Positions 35,242-41,249 of a stretch of 41,249 nt of DNA are shown one piece after another. The notes beneath the pieces were generated by a model. That model was not told the DNA's origin. It saw only the letters and a program-made list of their open reading frames with translations, and searched no databases. This DNA is from Comamonadaceae bacterium (GTDB taxonomy: Bacteria; Pseudomonadota; Gammaproteobacteria; Burkholderiales; Burkholderiaceae_C). A program made the position numbers and the translations under genes. Positions within the stretch are counted from its first letter, which is position 1, and each line of letters begins with the position of its first letter. The stretch spans positions 1-41,249 of the forward strand of contig CANFCG010000019.1 of the NCBI GenBank assembly GCA_947445115.1, read 5' to 3'.

Positions 35242-36469
35242 GAGCGCCAAGTATATGCACGCCACTCCATCCCCTACATCCCATCTTCAGCCTGCCAAGC
35301 GGATCGCCATCATTGGCGCGGGCTGGGCGGGCCTTGCCGCCGCTGTTCGCGCGGTGCAGACGGGGCACAGCGTCACTGTGTTCGAGGCCTCGCGAAGCCT
35401 TGGTGGGCGTGCCCGTGCGGTCGAAGTCACATTGCCAAATGGCGAATCCATTACCCTAGATAACGGGCAGCACGTGCTGCTGGGCGCGTACCGCGAGACG
35501 TTAGATGTGATGCAAACCGTGGGAGTGGATTTGAACGCAGTGCTGACGCGATTACCAATCAGTCTGAGGACATTCCAAACGCAGCGCTGGCGTTTTATGG
35601 ATCATCTCTCACTAGTGCGAACCCTTGCTGAATGGCTCTTGCAGGGCTTTTCTTGCCCAGAGGGTATAACCGTTATGGCTTTGAGTCAAAAAGCATCCAA
35701 GCGTGTGATTGCGGATTTGATTGAGCCGCTTTGCTTGTCCGCTTTAAACACAGCGCCTGCCGAGGCAAGCGGACGCGTCTTTTTACGCGTTTTAAAAGAT
35801 GCGTTTACGAGCAAATCCTACGTATGGAAGGGCGACAGATACGTCAGCTCCGACATGTTAATTCCTGAAATTGATTTGGGCCGCGTCTTCCCAAGCCATA
35901 CTGGCTCTTGGTTGCAGGCCAGAGGCTCCGCAGTGCGCCTAGGCACAAGGGTTGCCAGCCTACAGCCTTTGCAAAACGAGTTCGATCATGTCGTCATCGC
36001 AACCTCTCCTTGGGAAGCGGCGCGGCTCTTGCGCGACCTTGCGCCCGATTGGGCGGCGAGCGTGGATGCACTGGCGTACCGTGCGATTGCCACGGTTTAT
36101 GCACAAGCGCCAGCAGATTTTGAACTGGCCAAGCCCATGCTAGCTTTACCGAGCGATGCGCAAAATCCAGCGCAATTTGTGTTTGCAAGACGCGAAGCAA
36201 AAGGCTTGCTAGCCTTCGTGGTGAGCGATGCTAAAGGTGAGCGAGCAGATCTTGAACGACTCGTTTTGGTACAGGGGGAGGCCAGACTGGGTGTGGCTTT
36301 ACAGCCCGTTTCGACGATTGTAGAAAAACGAGCCACGTTTGCTTGCACAACGCAAATGAAAAGACCCGCGAAGCTTGCGCTTGCAGGTCTGTCCGTCGTT
36401 GGCGATTATGTGGAGGGGCCGTATCCTTCAACAATTGAAGGGGCGGTACTCAGCACCTTGCAAACTTAA
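35240..36469 (+). CDS. hpnE: Hydroxysqualene dehydroxylase HpnE (FAD-dependent)
   Basis: HpnE reduces hydroxysqualene to squalene, completing the HpnCDE route. The 409-residue protein has the FAD-binding GAGWAG (residues 26-31) with the helix to VTVFEAS and the following GGRARAVE. It then has [16 protein letters not shown], typical of this amine-oxidase-like family, and ends [18 protein letters not shown]. The start is taken at 35240; a second ATG at 35255 is possible. The longer frame from 35120 is antisense to the small protein and adds non-family sequence. The gene is cut off from hpnCD by the receptor module, so it needs its own promoter, which I could not see. Its TAA shares TTAA with the efp stop. 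Confidence 0.93.
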   Translation: MSAKYMHATPSPTSHLQPAKRIAIIGAGWAGLAAAVRAVQTGHSVTVFEASRSLGGRARAVEVTLPNGESITLDNGQHVLLGAYRETLDVMQTVGVDLNAVLTRLPISLRTFQTQRWRFMDHLSLVRTLAEWLLQGFSCPEGITVMALSQKASKRVIADLIEPLCLSALNTAPAEASGRVFLRVLKDAFTSKSYVWKGDRYVSSDMLIPEIDLGRVFPSHTGSWLQARGSAVRLGTRVASLQPLQNEFDHVVIATSPWEAARLLRDLAPDWAASVDALAYRAIATVYAQAPADFELAKPMLALPSDAQNPAQFVFARREAKGLLAFVVSDAKGERADLERLVLVQGEARLGVALQPVSTIVEKRATFACTTQMKRPAKLALAGLSVVGDYVEGPYPSTIEGAVLSTLQT

Positions 36470-37020
36470 ACGCGCTTGCGGTACTCGCCAGTACGCGTAT
36501 CAATCTCAACCTTGTCGCCTTGCGCCACAAAGATTGGCACGCCCAGCTCTAAGCCTGTGGCGATCTTGGCTGGTTTCAAAACCTTGCCTGATGTGTCGCC
36601 TTTAACGGCTGGCTCGGTCCAAGTGATTTCGCGCACCACGCTGGTTGGCAGCTCAACCGAGATAGCTTTTTCGTCGTAGAACACGACTTCTAGTTCCATG
36701 CCGTCTTCTAGGTAGTTGAGTGCGTCACCCATGTTTTCGGCTTCAACTTCGTATTGGTTGAACTCGGTATCCATGAGGATGTACATCGGATCAGCAAAGT
36801 AGGAATAAGTGCAATCCTTTTTGTCGAGGATGACTTGATCCATTTTGTCGTCAGCTTTGAATACGACTTCGGTACCAAAATTAGCGATCAAGCTCTTGAG
36901 CTTCATACGAACAGTCGCGCTGTTGCGACCACCACGGCTGTATTCGGTTTTGAGCACGACCATCGGGTCTTTGCCATGCATAATGACGTTTCCAGCGCGG
37001 ATTTCTTGAGCGGTTTTCAT
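36466..37020 (-). CDS. efp: Translation elongation factor P, arginine-type
   Basis: EF-P relieves ribosome stalling at consecutive prolines. The 184-residue protein begins [20 protein letters not shown] and has three beta-barrel domains with the usual [12 protein letters not shown] and EYRKRV segments. The tip of the first loop reads EYSRGGRNS, so position 32 is Arg, as in Pseudomonas and Neisseria EF-P rhamnosylated by EarP, and not Lys as in the EpmA system. No earP gene lies in the window. The start at 37020 matches the family; a longer frame to 37074 does not. The stop is shared with hpnE through TTAA. It is divergent from the hydrolase gene over 84 bases. Confidence 0.97.
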   Translation of the reverse strand: MKTAQEIRAGNVIMHGKDPMVVLKTEYSRGGRNSATVRMKLKSLIANFGTEVVFKADDKMDQVILDKKDCTYSYFADPMYILMDTEFNQYEVEAENMGDALNYLEDGMELEVVFYDEKAISVELPTSVVREITWTEPAVKGDTSGKVLKPAKIATGLELGVPIFVAQGDKVEIDTRTGEYRKRV

Positions 37021-37104
37021 AATAAATTGCTTGAGGTTAGTTGAAAATAGGCAACCGCGCATTTTACCCCACACTCGATAACTCTAAATGAATGGAGACT
37101 CGTC

Positions 37105-38019
37105 ATGCCTGCAAAGGAACTGATCATGGACGTTGAAAGTTTACTAAACACTCACGAAGGTGACACCTCGAATGTCACACGCAGAACAGCTTTGCAAGCC
37201 ACCGCACAAGTGGCTTTAGGCGTGGGCTACGCGGCAGCGGCAGCACCTGTGATGGCACAAACGGCGATCAAAACAGCGAGCGACGGCTTATTGGCTGGTG
37301 AAGTCGTTGTCGATGTGAATGGCTTCAAGATGAACGCTTATCGCGCTGCGCCAGTCGGCAAGACGGATTTGCCGGTCGTGCTGGTGGTGTCCGAAATTTT
37401 TGGTGTACATGAATACATTGCCGACATTTGCCGCCGTTTTGCCAAGCTGGGCTATCTTGCGATTGCGCCTGAGTTGTACCAGCGCCAAGGCGATCCTACC
37501 TCCTATAACGTGATGGCCGATTTGATGCGCGAAGTGGTCTCCAAAGTACCCGACGCGCAGGTCATGGGCGATTTGGACGCTTGCGTCACTTGGGCAGCTG
37601 CCAATGGCGGCGACACGAAGCGCACCGCGATTACGGGTTTTTGCTGGGGTGGACGTATCACGTGGCTCTATGCCGCACATAGCAAGGCTGTGCGCGCAGC
37701 CGTGGCATGGTATGGGCGCTTAGTGGGGACGCCGTCTAGTCTTTCTCCGACACACCCCGTGGACGTCGTCAATCGCTTGAATGTGCCTGTGCTTGGGCTT
37801 TATGGCCGGGCGGACGTCGGCATTCCCATGGAGTCGCTGGCGCTGATGCAAAACAAATTGCAAGACGCTAAAAACAACGCAGCGAGGGCTTCCAACTTTG
37901 TGACCTATGAAGACACAGGACACGCTTTCCATGCGGACTATCGTGCGACCTACCGCAAGTTCCCAGCCGAAAACGGTTGGCAGCACACTTTGGCTTGGTT
38001 TAAAAAACACGGATGCTGA
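37105..38019 (+). CDS. Dienelactone hydrolase family protein with probable Tat signal
   Basis: A 304-residue alpha/beta hydrolase. The core has Glu97 in VVSEIFG, nucleophile Cys180 in GFCWGGR, Asp237 in GRADVGIP and His273 in DTGHAFHADYR, the dienelactone-hydrolase triad and its partner Glu. The N-terminus carries TRRTAL at 25-30 followed by an Ala-rich hydrophobic stretch ending VMA near 50, which looks like a twin-arginine export signal. The protein would therefore fold in the cytoplasm and act in the periplasm. The true substrate is unknown, as most members of the family do not act on dienelactone. GGAG precedes the ATG at 37105. Its end overlaps the ZIP transporter start by seven bases. 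Confidence 0.87.
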   Translation: MPAKELIMDVESLLNTHEGDTSNVTRRTALQATAQVALGVGYAAAAAPVMAQTAIKTASDGLLAGEVVVDVNGFKMNAYRAAPVGKTDLPVVLVVSEIFGVHEYIADICRRFAKLGYLAIAPELYQRQGDPTSYNVMADLMREVVSKVPDAQVMGDLDACVTWAAANGGDTKRTAITGFCWGGRITWLYAAHSKAVRAAVAWYGRLVGTPSSLSPTHPVDVVNRLNVPVLGLYGRADVGIPMESLALMQNKLQDAKNNAARASNFVTYEDTGHAFHADYRATYRKFPAENGWQHTLAWFKKHGC

Positions 38020-38798
38020 TTACACAAATTTTGATCGCCACGCTAGCCGCAGGCATTGGCAGCGTGTGGCTGGCAGCACTGCTGGGCTACTACGCCTTGG
38101 CGCGTTTTAACCACCAATTACTGAGTCTTGCGGCAGGTGCCTTGTTGGCTACGGCGTTTATGCATTTGCTGCCCGAGGCGTTTGAGGATGCGGCCAAAGC
38201 GGGCATTGAACCGCATACTTTATTTACGGCTTTGCTAGCGGGCTTGGTTTTTTTCTTTTTGCTAGACAAGGCCGAGCTGTATCACCATGGGCATGAGCAT
38301 GGGCATGACCATGAGGCGCATCATGGTCACGAACATCATGGGCATTCGCACGGTGCACAGGGCGGCGGCTCGTGGGCGGTTTTATTTGGCGATAGCGTGC
38401 ATGCCTTTGGCGATGGCATCGTGATTGCGGCTGCCTTTATGGCGAACGCGCAGCTAGGTTGGGCGGCAGCGCTCGCGGTGCTTGCGCACGAGGTACCGCA
38501 TCACATGGGTGATTTGATTGTGTTGGGCAAAAATAAGCGGACAGCTTTTATTAAAGTCACGCTGGCTGGTATGGTCACTGCTATTGGTGGAGTAGCTGGC
38601 TTCGCTCTATTGGCAAGGCTTAGCGCGTATCTGCCGTTTTTTTTAGTGGTGGCGGGCAGCAGTTTTATTTACGTGGCGCTGGCCGATTTAATTCCGCAAT
38701 TGCAGCGCCGCATGAGCCTTGGTGAGACGGTTAAACAAGTGGCTTGGTTGCTGGCTGGGATGCTACTTGTGATTGCTGTAACAGGCATGTCACACTAG
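38013..38798 (+). CDS. ZIP-family divalent metal transporter
   Basis: A 261-residue inner-membrane transporter with about eight hydrophobic segments. Between helices three and four, residues 91-113 form a loop of about 12 histidines with Gly and Glu. The transport-site motifs are HAFGDG (His130) in helix four and HEVPHHMGD (His159, His163, His164) in helix five, with AFMHLLPEAFED earlier. ZIP proteins move zinc, iron or manganese into the cytoplasm; zinc is the usual guess. The gene overlaps the hydrolase by seven bases, so it is translated with it. A porin gene follows after 17 bases. Confidence 0.93.
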   Translation: MLITQILIATLAAGIGSVWLAALLGYYALARFNHQLLSLAAGALLATAFMHLLPEAFEDAAKAGIEPHTLFTALLAGLVFFFLLDKAELYHHGHEHGHDHEAHHGHEHHGHSHGAQGGGSWAVLFGDSVHAFGDGIVIAAAFMANAQLGWAAALAVLAHEVPHHMGDLIVLGKNKRTAFIKVTLAGMVTAIGGVAGFALLARLSAYLPFFLVVAGSSFIYVALADLIPQLQRRMSLGETVKQVAWLLAGMLLVIAVTGMSH

Positions 38799-38815
38799 GT
38801 TTTGATACTACAAGC

Positions 38816-40147
38816 ATGATCAAAAATTTTGTACTCACTGCAATTCTTGGATTGCTGCCTGCGTTTGCTTGGGCGCAAGATGCAGTGAGTTCAGAGCCAG
38901 AGCGCTGGAACGTCAAGTTTCAATCTACGTTTATTAGCCAAGCTAAGCCTAGCTTTAATTCGCCTTACGCAGGACAAAACAGTTTGTCGGGGTTTCGCGC
39001 TCAGAGTTTCTCTTTGACCGCGACAGCGTATTTTGGTCTTCGGCTTGCGGGCAATGCAACCCAAAGCACCGAGCTCTATTTTGATCCTGAAGCCGTGCAG
39101 GGCGTGGCATTTGCTAACCTCACGGGTCTAGGCGGATTTCCGAATGGGGAGCTACAAAAAGTTGCGAGCGATCAACTCAAAATTTACCGCTCTCGCTTGT
39201 TTGTTCGGCAAATCTGGGGCTTGGGTGGTGAGCAAGAAATGACGTTATCGGGGCAAAACCAATTGGCGGGCTCTCGGGATAAAAATCGAATGGTGCTGAC
39301 GGCAGGTAATTTTGCCGTGACGGATATTTTTGATCAAAGTAGTTACGCCCATGATGCGCGGACTCAGTTTATGAACTGGTCATTCATCACCCATGGCGCA
39401 TATGACTTTGCTGCTGATGCACGTGGCTACACATGGGGTTCAGCGCTGGAGTACATCCAAGCCGATTGGGCCATCCGAGGAGGGCGATTTTTAGAGCCCA
39501 CGCAATCGAATGGCTTACCACTCAATTGGAATATTTTTAAAAGTTACGGAGACCAAATTGAATACGAGCGCTCGTATGCAGTTGGCGAGCAAACGGGTAA
39601 ATGGCGCGTGCTTGCCTTTCGCAATGTCGCCATCATGGGTAATTACAACGATGCGCTGTCGCAAGCTGCAAGCCTAAGTTTGATGCCTAACTTTGATACG
39701 GTTCGCCGTGCACAAAGCAAAAAAGGATTGAGTTTTTCGGTTGAACAAACGTTCACTAAAGATCTCGGTGGCTTTGCAAAGTTGGCGGCCAATGATGGGC
39801 AAACAGAAAACTACGCCTTCACTTCCATCGACCGCTCCTTTTCAATGGGGCTTGTGCTCACGGGGCGACAGTGGCAGCGCCCCGAGGATACGCTGGGCAT
39901 TGCTTTGGCTATGAATGGAATTTCAGCAGCCCACCGCGCTTATTTGGCGGCGGGTGGATACGATTCTTTTATTGGCGATGGGCAGTTGGTTAATTACAAA
40001 CCCGAGACGATTTTTGAAACTTATTACATGTTCAAAATAGGCCGGCAGCAACTGAGTTTGAATGCGCAATTCATCAAAAATCCCGCTTACAACGCCGACC
40101 GCGGACCTGTGCAGGTCTATGGCGTGCGCTGGCACGCTGAGTTTTAA
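38816..40147 (+). CDS. OprB-like carbohydrate-selective porin family protein
   Basis: A 443-residue outer-membrane protein with signal peptide MIKNFVLTAILGLLPAFAWA. The N-terminal part WNVKFQSTFISQAKPSFNSPYAG and the later LTATAYFGLRL, GGFPNGEL and VLTAGNFAVTDIFD segments match the OprB family, followed by alternating beta-barrel strands to the end at YGVRWHAEF with a terminal Phe. It would be a passive channel for sugars or other small solutes. The start at 38816 gives the signal peptide; a longer frame from 38744 lies inside the ZIP gene. Its TAA shares TTAA with the nitronate monooxygenase stop. Its position after a metal transporter does not by itself indicate a metal role. Confidence 0.83.
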   Translation: MIKNFVLTAILGLLPAFAWAQDAVSSEPERWNVKFQSTFISQAKPSFNSPYAGQNSLSGFRAQSFSLTATAYFGLRLAGNATQSTELYFDPEAVQGVAFANLTGLGGFPNGELQKVASDQLKIYRSRLFVRQIWGLGGEQEMTLSGQNQLAGSRDKNRMVLTAGNFAVTDIFDQSSYAHDARTQFMNWSFITHGAYDFAADARGYTWGSALEYIQADWAIRGGRFLEPTQSNGLPLNWNIFKSYGDQIEYERSYAVGEQTGKWRVLAFRNVAIMGNYNDALSQAASLSLMPNFDTVRRAQSKKGLSFSVEQTFTKDLGGFAKLAANDGQTENYAFTSIDRSFSMGLVLTGRQWQRPEDTLGIALAMNGISAAHRAYLAAGGYDSFIGDGQLVNYKPETIFETYYMFKIGRQQLSLNAQFIKNPAYNADRGPVQVYGVRWHAEF

Positions 40148-41100
40148 AGCAATTTGGCCTTAGCCGCGAGGTAGTCACGCTTGAGGCGAGCCACAAATTC
40201 GGCTGTGCTGGTCACTTCTTTGATTGAGCCAATGCCTTGCCCACAGCCCCAAATATCTTTCCACGCTTTGGCTGAATTTTCACCGCCGCCAAAGTTCATT
40301 TTGCTAGGGTCGCTCACGGGCAGGTTATCTGGATCCATGCCTGCTGCCACGATGCTGCCTTTTAAATAATTGCCATGAATGCCTGTGTAGAAATTGCTAT
40401 ACACGATGTCGTCTGAATTGCTCTTGGTAATCATCGCTTTGTAGCCATCGACAGCACGCGCTTCGTGTGTGGCAATAAATGCTGAGCCCATGTAGGCAAG
40501 GTCAGCCCCCATGGCTTGTGCAGCTAGAACTGCGCCGCCCGTAGAGATGGCGCCAGAGAGTACCAATGGACCATCAAACCATTCGCGGATTTCGGAAATC
40601 ATGGCAAACGGTGACTTCACACTCGCATGTCCACCTGCGCCAGCTGCCACAGCAATCAAACCTGTCGCGCCTTTTTCAATCGCTTTGTGCGCAAATACGT
40701 TAGAGATCACGTCATGCAGCGTGATCCCTCCCCAAGCCTTCACGGCGGTGTTCACGTCCTCGCGCGCACCCAGGCTGGTAATCACGATAGGCACTTTGTA
40801 CTTCTCGCAAACAGCCATGTCGTGTTCCAAACGGTCGTTGCTTTTATGCACGATTTGGTTGATAGCAAATGGTGCAGCAGGTGCATTTGGATTGACCGCG
40901 TTGTAAGCCGCCAGCGTTTCGGTGATCTCGGCTAACCAATCCTCAAGTTGCGCGGCAGGGCGGGCATTGAGTGCGGGCATAGAGCCGACAATGCCTGCTT
41001 TGCACTGCTCAATCACGAGTTTAGGGTTGCTGATGATGAACAGCGGTGAGCCAATGATGGGTAGCGGCAAATTAGCAAGGATGGCAGGGAGTTTGGACAT
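40144..41100 (-). CDS. Nitronate monooxygenase (2-nitropropane dioxygenase family), FMN-dependent
   Basis: A 318-residue TIM-barrel flavoprotein. The N-terminus LPLPIIGSPLFIISNPKL fits the family start. AVAAGAGGHAS contains the catalytic His of the GGH motif, and VLSGAISTGGAVLAAQAMGADLAYMGSAF makes the FMN phosphate-binding region. These enzymes oxidise alkyl nitronates such as propionate-3-nitronate and are thought to detoxify them. Length and motifs are normal. The ATG at 41100 lies 24 bases after the stop of a membrane-protein gene on the same strand. The stop shares TTAA with the convergent porin gene. Confidence 0.92.
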   Translation of the reverse strand: MSKLPAILANLPLPIIGSPLFIISNPKLVIEQCKAGIVGSMPALNARPAAQLEDWLAEITETLAAYNAVNPNAPAAPFAINQIVHKSNDRLEHDMAVCEKYKVPIVITSLGAREDVNTAVKAWGGITLHDVISNVFAHKAIEKGATGLIAVAAGAGGHASVKSPFAMISEIREWFDGPLVLSGAISTGGAVLAAQAMGADLAYMGSAFIATHEARAVDGYKAMITKSNSDDIVYSNFYTGIHGNYLKGSIVAAGMDPDNLPVSDPSKMNFGGGENSAKAWKDIWGCGQGIGSIKEVTSTAEFVARLKRDYLAAKAKLL

Positions 41101-41124
41101 GATCGTTTGAGTGATTAATTGGAA

Positions 41125-41249
41125 TTAAATGAGCTGCAAAACGGCGGATACCCACATCACACCGAGTACCACGGTACTTGCTAAAAAAATCTTAAAACGA
41201 TGCATCACCTTGTTGTAGCTCACGTGCACAAAGCTGTGCCAAGAACGTA
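41125..41249 (-). CDS. C-terminal end of a probable membrane protein (5' part outside window)
   Basis: One minus-strand frame is open from the window edge to a TAA at 41127-41125. It encodes about 40 residues beginning near RSWHSFVHVSYNKVMHRF and ending in a hydrophobic helix (IFLASTVVLGVMWVSAVLQL). The basic stretch before the helix and the terminal helix look like the end of an inner-membrane protein. I do not recognise the family and the piece is too short to assign. It lies 24 bases upstream of the nitronate monooxygenase gene and probably shares its transcript. Confidence 0.5.
   Translation of the reverse strand, partial: RSWHSFVHVSYNKVMHRFKIFLASTVVLGVMWVSAVLQLI

Noticed and set aside
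37021-37104. Riboswitch in the efp/hydrolase gap
   Set aside because: Only 84 bases, with no recognisable conserved fold.

Overview
The window looks like chromosomal backbone of a betaproteobacterium of the order Burkholderiales, possibly near Comamonadaceae. The basis is protein similarity as I recognise it, the arrangement tig-clpP-clpX-lon, the short-form HisG, hpnCDE squalene genes, paired acyl-CoA dehydrogenases, and an EF-P with arginine at the modified position. Base composition looks moderate rather than very GC-rich. I see no insertion sequence, prophage, integrase or CRISPR array. The DNA is densely packed, with no gene-free stretch over 300 bases.

Layout. 1-7132 is a minus-strand run: 5' part of leuC, a dipeptide/oligopeptide-type ABC transporter (two permeases and a double ATPase), a fatty-acid desaturase, an rRNA m5C methyltransferase and purN. 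7180-9718 is a plus-strand response regulator/histidine kinase pair. 9773-12079 holds two acyl-CoA dehydrogenases, probably a heterodimer. 12076-15726 is a minus-strand set of four envelope proteins, including LpoB-like and YcfL-like lipoproteins. It is separated by a clear intrinsic terminator from a 748-residue lipoprotein gene (15823-18069). 18229-21703 is a translationally coupled plus-strand operon: a PhoD-like phosphatase plus a second regulator/kinase pair paralogous to the first. 21693-31037 is a long minus-strand housekeeping block: tRNA-Leu, tig, clpP, clpX, lon, tRNA-Thr, murA, hisG, hisD.

31084-36469 carries the squalene genes hpnC, hpnD and hpnE on the plus strand. They are split by a minus-strand TonB-dependent receptor and a small His/Cys membrane protein that suggest metal uptake. 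Then follow efp (minus), an exported dienelactone-hydrolase-like protein, a ZIP metal transporter and an OprB-like porin (plus), nitronate monooxygenase (minus), and the 3' end of a membrane-protein gene.

Themes. Protein quality control (trigger factor, ClpXP, Lon) is one block. The envelope is served by MurA, the LpoB-like cluster, hopanoid-precursor enzymes, the desaturase and the outer-membrane proteins. Two related NarL/DesK-like two-component systems have unknown signals. Three copies of a short palindromic repeat sit just after stop codons on the minus strand. Three convergent gene pairs share one TTAA as both stop codons. I found no clearly new defence or mobile system. The best candidates for something undescribed are the LpoB/CsgG-like four-gene cluster, the phosphatase-regulator-kinase operon with a palindrome in its putative promoter, and the metal module inserted in the hopanoid locus.
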